This document shows, in pieces, positions 1-12,440 of a stretch of 14,529 nt of DNA; the stretch's first letter is position 1, and every line of letters starts with the position of its first letter. A program made the position numbers and the translations under genes. The stretch is from contig JAEWEG010000071.1 of the NCBI GenBank assembly GCA_023389575.1, positions 1 to 14,529 on the forward strand, given 5' to 3'. Source of the stretch: Chloroflexota bacterium. Lineage in GTDB: Bacteria; Chloroflexota; Chloroflexia; Thermomicrobiales; UBA6265. The notes beneath the pieces are model-generated. The model made no database searches, was not told where the DNA came from, and saw only the letters and a list, made by a program, of their open reading frames with translations.

Positions 1-514
<514 letters not shown>

Positions 515-528
515 CCAACAACGCAGAC

Positions 529-556
529 GGCCTCCGCTCGCGACCGGGCGGAGGCC
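529..556 (+). promoter_or_regulatory. Hairpin in the rpoB-rpoC intergenic gap
   Basis: A perfect 9-bp GC-rich stem (GGCCTCCGC at 529-537 with GCGGAGGCC at 548-556) and a 10-nt loop sits 15 nt after the rpoB stop. No run of T follows, so it does not look like a full intrinsic terminator. It is more likely an RNA stability or processing element, or a weak attenuator that tunes rpoC relative to rpoB. The role is inferred; the stem is directly visible. Confidence 0.5.
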
Positions 557-622
557 TTCACGACACGACCACTAGATTCCACGGGCTGGGCTACCCCCGC
601 CGAGCCCCCGAGGAGACAGCCG

Positions 623-5092
<4,470 letters not shown>

Positions 5093-5116
5093 GCGACGGC
5101 CCCCAGGCCAAACACC

Positions 5117-5157
5117 AAACGCTCCCGGAAGGATTCCTTCCGGGAGCGTTTGCGTTT
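5117..5157 (+). terminator. Rho-independent terminator after rpoC
   Basis: A perfect 16-bp stem (5117-5132 with 5136-5151) encloses a 3-nt loop and ends in GTTTGCGTTT, 24 nt after the rpoC stop. The left arm begins AAAC, so the reverse strand reads GTTTGGTGTTT after the stem. It may therefore also stop transcripts from the converging isomerase gene. The thymidine tract is interrupted, but the stem is very strong. Confidence 0.9.
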
Positions 5158-5253
5158 CCGACCATCTGGACGGTGGTGACGTCTCTTGCTGGAGTGCCTC
5201 TTCGGTTCATGGGCGAAGCCGCCGAGTCGATCGGCGGGAGAAATGCGCCTCGC

Positions 5254-6117
5254 CTACGAGACCCGCGTCTCTCGCTCCAGCAGTCTCAGGTATTCCAGGT
5301 TACCTGTCAGCCGCTCCAGCAGCGGCTTCTCCGTGCTGAAGTCCTCGACTCCCACCCAGCCGTCGTAGCCGAAGGCGCGCATCGCCACGAATAGCGCGCG
5401 CATGTCGATGATGCCCTTGCCCACCGGGGCCCAGTCGCATTGCCACGACACCGAGCCGTCTTCGTTGTACTTCTGGGGAAACCACCGGGCGTTCTTCACA
5501 TGCACGTGCGCCAGGTACGGCCCCAGCATCTCGAATGAGAGCCGGTGCGTCTCGTATCCCTCGTACACCATATTGCCCGCGTCATGGATCACGCCGACGT
5601 GCGCCGGGTCGAGATCGTCCAGGAAGAGTCGCGCCGCGCTGGCCGATGGGACGATTGAGCGATGGTGCAGTTCCAGCAGGACCTTTACGCCGTGCTTCTC
5701 GCCAAGCCCCACCACATCGCGGTACTGTCCCCTGGCGGTGTCCCAGATCGGGCGGAAAGCTTCGATCCCGTCGTAGTTTGGCACGCGCACGCGAAGTTGC
5801 GAAACGCCCATTGCCTTCGCGCCGCGCATCGCCTGCTCAACCCCGGCAAGGTCGTCACACAGGACGTAAGTGCCCAGTCCGGGTATTTCCAGGCCCGCCT
5901 CTTCCGTCAGCTTCTTCCACGCCGGCGCGTCCTGCTCCAGCGTGCTGAACGGCAGCGTCGCCTTGTTGTTCGCCCAGAACGATGCCGGCTTGGTGGCGTC
6001 GGCCTCCTGGTCAATGACCCGCCACTCGATCCCGTCGTAGCCGATCTCCTTCAGCTTCTGGACGGCCACTTCCGGAGTGTAGTCGGGGATGGATACGGAA
6101 AAGACGGCGAATTTCAT
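5254..6117 (-). CDS. Sugar phosphate isomerase/epimerase-like TIM-barrel protein
   Basis: This 287-aa protein belongs to the xylose-isomerase-like TIM-barrel (AP endonuclease family 2) group, which isomerises or epimerises sugars, keto-sugars or inositol derivatives using a divalent metal. The N-terminus has the typical EIGYDGIEWR strand/helix. Likely metal ligands are Glu149 (VLLELHH), Asp179 (IHDAGN), His206 (AHVHVKN) and Glu258 (VGVEDF), all in the expected order and spacing. The length is normal for the family. The ATG overlaps the stop of the upstream oxidoreductase by 4 nt (ATGA), and GGAG lies 8 nt before it, so translation is probably coupled. The pairing with a Gfo/Idh oxidoreductase supports a role in sugar or polyol breakdown. 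The exact substrate cannot be told from sequence. Confidence 0.9.
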   Translation of the reverse strand: MKFAVFSVSIPDYTPEVAVQKLKEIGYDGIEWRVIDQEADATKPASFWANNKATLPFSTLEQDAPAWKKLTEEAGLEIPGLGTYVLCDDLAGVEQAMRGAKAMGVSQLRVRVPNYDGIEAFRPIWDTARGQYRDVVGLGEKHGVKVLLELHHRSIVPSASAARLFLDDLDPAHVGVIHDAGNMVYEGYETHRLSFEMLGPYLAHVHVKNARWFPQKYNEDGSVSWQCDWAPVGKGIIDMRALFVAMRAFGYDGWVGVEDFSTEKPLLERLTGNLEYLRLLERETRVS

Positions 6118-7172
6118 GACGCATTCTCCGGTTTCGAACCGGCGATCGCGATTCGCATGCCGGTTCTGGCGGATTCGTAAATCCCAAGGATAACGTCAAC
6201 GGCCTTTCGCGCTTCCTTGCCTGGCACGGGCGGCTCTTCGCCCGCCGCCAGCGCCTCGAAGATCAACCGCAGCTGGCGACCGTGACCCTCGCCAAATTTC
6301 TCCTTGGGCTTCCAGTCGCGAACCATGTTGAGGTCGTGCTCATTCAGCAGATCGTCGCTGAGTTCGCCCTTGCCTTCGTACCGCGTCACCACGTTGTTCT
6401 CGATCGTGATCCGGCCCTCGGTTCCCACGATCTCCACGCGCGTGGGGAAGTCCTCGCTCGCGCTGGTGGTGACCAGGATCGACCCCACCGCGCCGGAGTG
6501 GAAACGGACGCTCGCCGAAGCGGCGTCCTCGGCCTCGATCTGGTGACTGAGGGTGGCGATGTGAGCCTGCACCGAGGCCACGCCGCCCATGAGCCACTGC
6601 AACAGGTCGATGGTGTGGATCGACTGGTTGATCAGCGCCCCGCCGCCGTCGAGCGCCCAGGTTCCGCGCCAACCGCCGTTGGCGTCGTAGTAGTCTTGCG
6701 TCCGCTTCCAGAACACCGACGCGCTTCCCAGGATCGGCTGACCAATGAGGCCCTGCTCGATGGCCCGTCGCGCCCTGTAGACATCTCTAGACAGGCGGTT
6801 CTGGAAGATCACCGCCATGTGCACACCGGCGCGGTCGACCGCTTCGATCATGCGGGTCGCGCCGTCGTGAGTGATCGACATCGGCTTTTCGGTGATGATG
6901 TGTTTCCCGGCCTGGGCCGCCAGGATCGCCTGCTCGGGATGGAGTCCCGATGGGGTGCCCAGGATGACGACATCGATGTCAGGTTGCGCGAGAAGATCAG
7001 TATAGTTTGGGTACCACGTCGCGCCGTGGGCATCCGCCAGCTTGCGGCCGGCGTCCTCTCTCGGATCGGCGATCGCGACCACCGTCGCGTTTTCCACGCC
7101 CTGCAGTGCCTGAGCATGGACTTCGCCGATGGTTCCGGCGCCAACGATCCCAACATTGAATGTGTCGGCCAA
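6114..7172 (-). CDS. Gfo/Idh/MocA family NAD(P)-dependent oxidoreductase
   Basis: This is a cytoplasmic oxidoreductase acting on sugars, inositols or their derivatives. From the TTG at 7172 the product is 352 aa and begins MADTFNVGIVGAGTIG. That puts the Rossmann glycine motif right at the N-terminus, as usual. The family's EKP motif holds the catalytic Lys96. The second domain has GGGALINQSIHTIDLLQWL, with Asn where many members have Asp and with His186 as the likely catalytic histidine. A GTG at 7214 would add 14 atypical residues. I prefer 7172 because GCAGGAGACGAGGG lies just upstream, but the start is uncertain. The gene is first in a two-gene operon with the isomerase (ATGA overlap) and has a probable promoter at 7234-7262. 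Substrate unknown. Confidence 0.9.
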   Translation of the reverse strand: MADTFNVGIVGAGTIGEVHAQALQGVENATVVAIADPREDAGRKLADAHGATWYPNYTDLLAQPDIDVVILGTPSGLHPEQAILAAQAGKHIITEKPMSITHDGATRMIEAVDRAGVHMAVIFQNRLSRDVYRARRAIEQGLIGQPILGSASVFWKRTQDYYDANGGWRGTWALDGGGALINQSIHTIDLLQWLMGGVASVQAHIATLSHQIEAEDAASASVRFHSGAVGSILVTTSASEDFPTRVEIVGTEGRITIENNVVTRYEGKGELSDDLLNEHDLNMVRDWKPKEKFGEGHGRQLRLIFEALAAGEEPPVPGKEARKAVDVILGIYESARTGMRIAIAGSKPENAS

Positions 7173-7233
7173 CTTGCCCTCGTCTCCTGCTAGAGTCCCG
7201 TACAGGGGGTTCACTATCCAGCCATGTCTTGGG

Positions 7234-7262
7234 ATGCTATCTGCTTAAATGAGGGCTGGCAA
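7234..7262 (-). promoter_or_regulatory. Probable sigma70-type promoter of the oxidoreductase-isomerase operon
   Basis: On the minus strand TTGCCA (7262-7257, 5 of 6 match to TTGACA) and TAGCAT (7239-7234, 4 of 6 match to TATAAT) are separated by exactly 17 nt. Transcription would start near 7227, leaving about 55 nt of leader before the TTG start at 7172. A perfect inverted repeat, ATGCGG-G-CCGCAT (7264-7276), lies directly upstream of the -35 box and could be an operator shared with the divergent methyltransferase gene. Predicted by eye only. Confidence 0.45.
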
Positions 7263-7307
7263 GATGCGGGCCGCATGACTTCCGCGATTTGAACGGCTTG
7301 GACATAC

Positions 7308-8516
7308 ATGAACATCTCCCGATGGCACAAGAAGGATGTCGATCTGACCTGGAATGGCCAGCGTACGCGGTATGCCGTGGCGCAGGAGTTGTTCAGCAGT
7401 CACGACGTCGATGCCGGCAGCAAGTTGCTGCTGAGATCTCTCGATGTCACCCGTTTCCCTACGAGTGGGCTGGCCGTGGATTTCGGCTGCGGGTACGGGG
7501 TGCTCGGCCTCGCCTGGAAGCATGCGATGCCCGGCTGGAATGTCCTGCTGATCGATCGCGATGCCTTGGCCGTAGAGTTCAGTCAATGGAACGCGCAATC
7601 GATGGGCTTCTCCGCTCCGGAAGTTCGCTCCGGAACGGGCCTTGGGGTGGATATCACACCGGCGCAAGGGGCCGATCTGATCCTGTGGAACGTGCCGGGT
7701 AAGGCTGGCGAGACCGTGGTCGCGGACCTCACGGCCGACGTGATGGGGGCGCTGGCGGAGGGTGGCACCGCCGCCATGGTTGTCGTCAACCCGCTTGCGG
7801 GCACCATTCGAGCGGTCTTCGAGGCCGACGCTTCGGCCACGGTGCTCCACGACGAAACACATGCCGAACACACCATCATTCACGCAGCCAAATCCGGAGG
7901 TCCGGATGTTCCAGGCGATCCGTTCGACCGGGGTACCTTCGATCGCGAGCTGGCCGGGTTTGGGGTGGACGACTTCGAATACGACATAACACCGGTGGTT
8001 GGACTCCCGGAGTACGATTCGTATAGCTTCGCCACCCAGGTCACATTCGACATGCTGCGAACGGTCAATCAGGAAGTGGAATCTGTCCTGATCGTCCGTC
8101 CTGGTCAAGGCCACCTTCCCGCGGTGATCGCCAGCGCGTTTGGGCCCGAATCGCTCGTCCTTCTCGATCGAGACATGCTCGCGTTGCGAGCCAGTGTCCG
8201 CGCCCTCATCGACGCCGAGGTCCGCGTACCCCAGGTCCCCATGGTCGCGGCCGCGGATCTTGAAGACGCCGCCGAGGCCAGTCCGTTCGATCTCGTCGTG
8301 ATGATGCTCGAGGAGCAGGTCCGCAACGATCTTCACGTTTCTCGCCTCGAAGACCTCGAGTCACTCGTCGGGAGTGGGGGACAGGTCGTCGTCGGAGGCA
8401 CGTCGAGTGTCGTCAGCCGGTTTCTCTCGTTCGCGGCCAAGACCCGGGGGTGGAAGGTTCGCGATCGCACAAAGCGAAGTGGCGCCAGCGCCGCCCGGCT
8501 TGAACGCGTGGAATAG
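7308..8516 (+). CDS. RsmC-like class I methyltransferase with a second, degenerate methyltransferase-like lobe
   Basis: This 402-aa protein most resembles the RsmC/RlmG 'MTS' group of SAM-dependent rRNA guanine methyltransferases. Residues 28-46 (ELFSSHDVDAGSKLLLRSL) match the segment that precedes the fold in that group. The SAM-binding motif I is VDFGCGYGVLG (57-67), with an acidic residue at Asp83 (LLIDRDALAVE). The expected NPPF/NPPY catalytic motif is replaced by NVPG (128-131). Residues about 240-375 repeat the pattern weakly: SFATQVTFDML, VLIVRPGQGHLPAVI in place of motif I, VLLDRDMLALR in place of motif II, and a GSGGQVVVGG strand. In RsmC the dead lobe comes first; here the better-preserved lobe comes first. 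The ATG at 7308 has only a weak ribosome site (GGACATAC). The substrate (rRNA, other RNA or small molecule) is unknown. It is divergent from the oxidoreductase operon. Confidence 0.82.
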   Translation: MNISRWHKKDVDLTWNGQRTRYAVAQELFSSHDVDAGSKLLLRSLDVTRFPTSGLAVDFGCGYGVLGLAWKHAMPGWNVLLIDRDALAVEFSQWNAQSMGFSAPEVRSGTGLGVDITPAQGADLILWNVPGKAGETVVADLTADVMGALAEGGTAAMVVVNPLAGTIRAVFEADASATVLHDETHAEHTIIHAAKSGGPDVPGDPFDRGTFDRELAGFGVDDFEYDITPVVGLPEYDSYSFATQVTFDMLRTVNQEVESVLIVRPGQGHLPAVIASAFGPESLVLLDRDMLALRASVRALIDAEVRVPQVPMVAAADLEDAAEASPFDLVVMMLEEQVRNDLHVSRLEDLESLVGSGGQVVVGGTSSVVSRFLSFAAKTRGWKVRDRTKRSGASAARLERVE

Positions 8517-8639
8517 CCACCTCACTGCCCTTACGTGGCGGCCGGAGCTCGCCGGTTCTGGCTATTGCGAAATGCGCCAGTTGGCACGACAATCCGGCAG
8601 GAAACAACTGAGTGAGACCTTCCGGAGTTGAACAGATCC

Positions 8640-9737
8640 ATGCCTTTCCCAGCCAACGCGCTCGTCACTGATGTCATTCGCTTTCCTTACGATCAGGTGC
8701 ACGGGTTCGCCTCCGATCTCCTCGAAGCCGCTGGCATCGAACGGTCGAAAGCGGAGGCGGCCGCCCGCCACCTCCTCATCGCGGACATGCGGGGCGTCGA
8801 GTCCCATGGCATGGCGCGCATGCCCGCTTATATCGGCCGCCTGAAGGGGGGCCTCATCGATCCGGACGCCGAGGTGTCAGTCGAGCGCGAACTTGGCTCA
8901 ACGCTTTCGCTCAATGGCAACAACGCGCTCGGCCTGCTGGTTGGGCCGGAGGCCATGCGGCGAACCATCGCCAAGGCCCAGGAAACCGGCATCTGCCTCA
9001 CCACCGTTCGCGGGAGCAATCACTTCGGCATCGCTGGCGCCTATGCCGTCATGGCCACCGAGGTCGGCCTGGGCGGCATGGCGATGACAAACGCCGGCAA
9101 GATCGTGGTGCCCGCCAACGGTTCGGAGCCGAAGCTCGGCACCAATCCGATCGGGTTCGCCGTGCCCACCGGCAGTGGTCGACCGCTGGTTGTCGACCTG
9201 TCGACGTCAACGGTCGCCTTCGGCAAGATCGAGATTGCCCGCCGCGCCGGAATCGCGATTCCCATCGGCTGGGCCATCGATGAAAACGGCGACGCCACCA
9301 CTGACCCCAACCGGGTGAAGGGGCTCACCACCCTTGGTGGATCGCTGGAACAGGGCAGCCACAAGGGCTACGGTCTCTCGATGATGGTTGAGACGTTCTG
9401 CGGCCCGCTCGCCGGGAATCTCTGGGGTAGCCGGATCGCGCAATCGACCTCCACCGGCGCCCAGCCAGGCATAGGCCACATGTTCATGGCCTGGCGAATC
9501 GACGCCTTCCGGGATGCAGAGGCATTCCTCTCCGATATGGACGAGTTCATCGCCGAGCTGCGCGATTGTCGCCCGAACCCGGCTCACCCGGAGGCCAAGG
9601 TCATCATTCCAGGCGATCCCGAGGCCGAGGCCGAGATCGAGAACAACGCGGCCGGCCTGCCGCTCCGCTCGGCCGTGCTGGACGAGTTGGCCGCCGCCGC
9701 CGATCTGGTTGGCGTTCCGTTCACCCTGGGGGTCTGA
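8640..9737 (+). CDS. Malate/L-lactate/ureidoglycolate dehydrogenase family (Ldh_2) oxidoreductase
   Basis: This 365-aa member of the Ldh_2 family uses NAD(P)H to interconvert 2-keto and 2-hydroxy acids (malate, lactate, ureidoglycolate and similar); it is unrelated to classical Rossmann-type lactate dehydrogenase. Family signatures run in order: RGVESHGMAR (His56), GSNHFG with the probable catalytic His128, KLGTNPIGFAVP, VVDLSTSTVAFGK, HKGYGLSMMVE (240-250) and MFMAWRIDAF near the end. The ATG at 8640 is preferred over a TTG at 8628, because GGAG abuts the TTG but lies 12 nt before the ATG. The gene follows the methyltransferase by 123 bp on the same strand, and a weak promoter (TTGCGA-17-GACAAT, 8566-8594) can be seen in that gap. 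It converges on the deacetylase gene 36 bp downstream. The specific substrate cannot be assigned. Confidence 0.93.
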   Translation: MPFPANALVTDVIRFPYDQVHGFASDLLEAAGIERSKAEAAARHLLIADMRGVESHGMARMPAYIGRLKGGLIDPDAEVSVERELGSTLSLNGNNALGLLVGPEAMRRTIAKAQETGICLTTVRGSNHFGIAGAYAVMATEVGLGGMAMTNAGKIVVPANGSEPKLGTNPIGFAVPTGSGRPLVVDLSTSTVAFGKIEIARRAGIAIPIGWAIDENGDATTDPNRVKGLTTLGGSLEQGSHKGYGLSMMVETFCGPLAGNLWGSRIAQSTSTGAQPGIGHMFMAWRIDAFRDAEAFLSDMDEFIAELRDCRPNPAHPEAKVIIPGDPEAEAEIENNAAGLPLRSAVLDELAAAADLVGVPFTLGV

Positions 9738-9773
9738 CAGGGGTCCGCCGCGGGATAACCTGCTGGCCGCCTC

Positions 9774-10910
9774 TTACAGCTTCCAGTGAGCGCGATGGGC
9801 TTCCACGGCATCGGCCAGGGCCTTCTCGCCGTCCAGGCCAATGGCGCGGGTGGCCGGCATCGATTCTGCCCGCGAGCCGTATGGCTCCTCGACCGGATCG
9901 ATGCCATCCAGCCCCTCGCAGAGCCCCTCGCCGATGGCCGCCCCGCAGTACGGAGCGTAGATGTCGCTGTACCCACCCTCCAGTGCGATCACGAGCCTGC
10001 CATCGCACACCTCGTCCGCCAGGTCGCGCAGATGTCGCGTCATCGCCCTGTACGCCGCGGTGGTGAGCGACATCCGTCCAAGTGGGTCCATCACGCTGGC
10101 GTCCTGGCCAGCGCTCACCATGATCAGGTCCGGCGCGAATTCGCGGATGGCGGGCAGCACGATCCGCTCGAAGGCCGCCAGGTATGTTGGATTCCCCGAT
10201 CCGGCCGGCAGCGGGATGTTAATCGTCGTGCCCACGCCATCGTCGTCGCCGATCTGGTCCAGCGAGCCCCAGCCGATCGGGAACAGGTTGTCCTGGTGCA
10301 GGGAGATGAACAGCACCGATGGATCGGCGTAGAACGCATCCTGCGTGCCATTGCCGTGATGAACATCCCAGTCGACGATCGCCACCCGTTCCGCGCCATG
10401 CCGCCGCTGCGCGTGCCGTGCCGCCACCGCGACGTTCCCGTAGACGCAGAACCCCATGCCCCGGTCCGACATGGCATGGTGACCAGGGGGTCGAACGATG
10501 GAATACGCATGGTGAACCGTGCCCCGCATCACCGCATCGACGGCCGACACCACGCCGCCCACCGCTAGCCGAGCGATCGGCTCGCCATACCGTCCGATTG
10601 GCGCGCCAACGCCCGTATCGCCGCCGGTCTTGCTGATTTCGACGACTCGCTGCACGTAATCTGCCGTGTGATAGAGCCGTAGCGTGCCATCGCCCACGGG
10701 TTCCGCGTCGATATCCATCATCGCCTGCGACAGCTTGAAGTAGTCGAGCAGGTGCCGCGTTCGGCCGGCGATGGCGGGACTGCTCAGGTGGGGAACAGGC
10801 TCGGCATAGGGATACTCTTCGCGGTACCCGATGCGGTGAAGTCCGGCGTTGTGGTTGAGGTACTGATGGCTGAACACGAGTCCAACCCTGCGGTTTCGAC
10901 GTTTCGGCAT
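9774..10910 (-). CDS. Histone-deacetylase-like (class II type) zinc amidohydrolase
   Basis: This 378-aa cytoplasmic protein of the HDAC/acetylpolyamine amidohydrolase/AcuC superfamily removes acyl groups from lysines or acylated amines with a zinc ion. All core motifs are present: RPPGHHA with the charge-relay His144-His145, DWDVHHGNGTQ with zinc ligands Asp182 and His184, SAGQDAS with zinc ligand Asp270, and LEGGYS with the transition-state Tyr314. The usual NN before VAVAA reads GN (Gly158-Asn159). The start at 10910 is chosen because GGGAGG precedes it at about 10 nt; the frame could extend to 10970, but those residues are not family-like. Acetylated proteins, polyamines or other amides are all possible substrates in bacteria. 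The gene lies after the terminator of the secreted peptidase gene, so it probably has its own promoter, for example the weak TTGTTT/TATGCT at 10970-10944. Confidence 0.92.
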   Translation of the reverse strand: MPKRRNRRVGLVFSHQYLNHNAGLHRIGYREEYPYAEPVPHLSSPAIAGRTRHLLDYFKLSQAMMDIDAEPVGDGTLRLYHTADYVQRVVEISKTGGDTGVGAPIGRYGEPIARLAVGGVVSAVDAVMRGTVHHAYSIVRPPGHHAMSDRGMGFCVYGNVAVAARHAQRRHGAERVAIVDWDVHHGNGTQDAFYADPSVLFISLHQDNLFPIGWGSLDQIGDDDGVGTTINIPLPAGSGNPTYLAAFERIVLPAIREFAPDLIMVSAGQDASVMDPLGRMSLTTAAYRAMTRHLRDLADEVCDGRLVIALEGGYSDIYAPYCGAAIGEGLCEGLDGIDPVEEPYGSRAESMPATRAIGLDGEKALADAVEAHRAHWKL

Positions 10911-10968
10911 GCGCGGCGATCCTCCCATGGATTCAGTTCTGGAAGCATACGTCACATCGCGGACAAAC

Positions 10969-11003
10969 AAAACGGGCGCCCCTGTTTGGAGGGCGCCCGT
11001 TTT
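10969..11003 (-). terminator. Rho-independent terminator after the secreted peptidase gene
   Basis: A perfect 13-bp stem (AAAACGGGCGCCC at 10969-10981 with GGGCGCCCGTTTT at 10991-11003) with a 9-nt loop lies 26 nt downstream of the peptidase stop codon. On the minus strand the second arm ends in CGTTTTGTTTG, a good uridine tract. The plus-strand reading also ends in five T, so the element could work both ways. It separates the peptidase gene from the deacetylase gene. Confidence 0.92.
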
Positions 11004-11028
11004 TCTTGCATCTTTTGTCGGCCAGGTC

Positions 11029-12057
11029 CTACCAGTGAACCGCCAGCGCCATGCCGTCGATCACGTACCACATGGCTTCGAAGCTATCCCATGACCAGTG
11101 CGTGAGGGAGCCGTTGCCCGGGTCGCTCACGTACACGCCCGCGGAATCGTATCCATAGATCACCACCACATGCATGTATGGGGTGAGTTGGTAACGGGTG
11201 CCGTCGGCGGTGTACTCGTCGAACGAGCCCGCATCGCCGCGGGCGCCGATCCACACCACCGTCGGGCGGCCCATGTCGATCTGCGACTTCAGCGTCTCGC
11301 GTCCACCGTAGAAGATCTCGCCCTGGAAGCCGAAGGCATTCAACGCGGGCACCAGCGGCGCGGCGTACACGCCATAGTTCGTGGTGTTGCCCCACGAGCC
11401 GGTGATATCGCCGCGATAGCCCCAGTGCGGGTTGTCGTTCAGCGGTACCACGGACTCGAAGTCATACTCGGAGACCCAATCGCCAAGCATCCCCGTCGCG
11501 ATCGCGAGCGAGGAGTATTCGCAACTCAGCCCACGCTGCTGCTGGTAGGCGATGGCGCCCGGAATGATGACCGCCCCGTCGCTGGCGCTCGAACCGGAGT
11601 CCGAGCTGCTTGAGGACGAAGAGGACGACGTGGAGGCGGAGCCGTTCAGCGTCACCAGTTCCCCATTGCCCGAGCACGAACCGTCGGCATCGACCCAGAT
11701 TGTTTTGCCGCCGATGTAGGAATCGTTGACCATCACGCTCGCCCACAGCTTGGCCGACGAGCCAGCGCTGCTGGTGTCGATCACGAGCCAGGCAATGCCG
11801 GAGCCATTCGCGGTGCCGGAATCGGCGCTGATCACGGCGCCAGTGTTGTCATCCGAGGCGATCAACGAGTACGACACGCCCGCCAGCCCCGCGCCGCCAT
11901 CGAGGCTGACGTCGATGACGCACCCGGGCGATGCGTTGGTACTCGCGAACTCCACCCACACCGTGACCGATGAGGACTGTGCCGACACCGCTGGCGCGCC
12001 AAGCGCGAACGCCATGGTGGCAATCATCATGAGTGAAAAAGCGCGAAATATGCGCAT
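11029..12057 (-). CDS. Secreted C39-like (papain-fold) cysteine peptidase family protein with Ser-rich linker
   Basis: This 342-aa exported protein has a signal peptide at residues 1-26: a positive start MRIFR, a hydrophobic core, and a VSA/QSS cleavage site. Residues 27-135 form a beta-rich, Ser/Thr/Gly-rich domain with a likely disulfide pair, Cys46-Cys128. A low-complexity serine linker covers about 140-160. The C-terminal domain (about 165-342) resembles the Peptidase_C39_2 family, with Cys179 (GLSCEYSSLAIA), His296 (YMHVVVIYGYD) and Asp312 (VSDPGNG) as the probable catalytic set, in the usual order. The start at 12057 has a strong GGAGGGG ribosome site 9 nt upstream. The open frame extends to 12171, but those residues hide the signal peptide. 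The target is unknown; many such proteins act on peptides outside the cell. A long leader and a strong terminator mark it as its own transcription unit. Confidence 0.88.
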   Translation of the reverse strand: MRIFRAFSLMMIATMAFALGAPAVSAQSSSVTVWVEFASTNASPGCVIDVSLDGGAGLAGVSYSLIASDDNTGAVISADSGTANGSGIAWLVIDTSSAGSSAKLWASVMVNDSYIGGKTIWVDADGSCSGNGELVTLNGSASTSSSSSSSSSDSGSSASDGAVIIPGAIAYQQQRGLSCEYSSLAIATGMLGDWVSEYDFESVVPLNDNPHWGYRGDITGSWGNTTNYGVYAAPLVPALNAFGFQGEIFYGGRETLKSQIDMGRPTVVWIGARGDAGSFDEYTADGTRYQLTPYMHVVVIYGYDSAGVYVSDPGNGSLTHWSWDSFEAMWYVIDGMALAVHW

Positions 12058-12440
12058 GGATAAGGACCCCTCCCCAGTTACCTGGTGATGAATTGGATGG
12101 AACACCCTTGCTCGGCCGACCCGTCGCCACCCGGCGACTGATCCACTGATCCGGACATTCCACGCTGTCACAGGACTCAGCCCCCTGTTTCAGTCAGCGG
12201 TGAGGGTACCAAACCCTCATGCTGGATACCACTGTACGTTCTGGTTGCCATCCAGGCAACGTTTGATACGTGGAAAACCGCCCTGAATCAGCGTGTAACA
12301 AAGCATCGAAGCCACCTTCTGTCGGGATATACGCACCCGATCAGGGACCGGATTTTCGCGACAGCGGACGAAGGATTAAGGGAACGAATAGGTCCACGAG
12401 CGTGGCATCCCATGGACGGAAGGTCGAGTCCGACTCGGCG
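12058..12440 (-). other. 383-bp gene-free region: structured leader of the peptidase gene
   Basis: No convincing coding frame crosses this stretch. The half nearest the peptidase gene would be a ~165-nt transcript leader with several perfect short stems: 12201-12219 (7 bp), 12163-12199 (5+5 bp with an internal loop), 12123-12138 (6 bp) and 12074-12085 (4 bp, with a GUAA tetraloop in the RNA, touching the ribosome site). A tandem 8-bp repeat ACTGATCC lies at 12137-12152. The distal half (12262-12440) shows only the small inverted repeat CGAGTC-C-GACTCG (12425-12437), 3 nt after the dehydratase stop. Confidence 0.5.
12231..12259 (-). promoter_or_regulatory. Probable promoter of the secreted peptidase gene with overlapping inverted repeat
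   Basis: On the minus strand TTGCCT (12259-12254) and TACAGT (12236-12231), each 4 of 6 to consensus, are 17 nt apart. A perfect 6-bp inverted repeat GTTGCC-ATCCA-GGCAAC (12244-12260) covers the -35 box and half of the spacer, a common place for a repressor operator. Transcription would start near 12224, just before the first leader hairpin. Confidence 0.4.

Noticed and set aside
11098..11613. Plus-strand open frame of 171 codons
   Set aside because: Antisense to the catalytic domain of the secreted peptidase; no family features.
11590..11640. Serine tract in the peptidase as a slippage repeat
   Set aside because: The serine codons are mixed (TCG, TCC, TCT, TCA, AGC), so there is no simple DNA repeat; it reads as a normal linker.
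12058..12171. Upstream extension of the secreted peptidase by 38 codons
   Set aside because: It would place an Arg-rich stretch before a clear signal peptide and includes the strong ribosome site itself, so translation starts at 12057.
12058..12224. Known riboswitch class (c-di-GMP, c-di-AMP, cobalamin and similar)
   Set aside because: None of the conserved core sequences I know of these classes is present, so no class is assigned.
12425..12437. Inverted repeat just after the dehydratase gene as a terminator
   Set aside because: Only a 6-bp stem with a 1-nt centre, too tight to form a normal loop, and no T tract.
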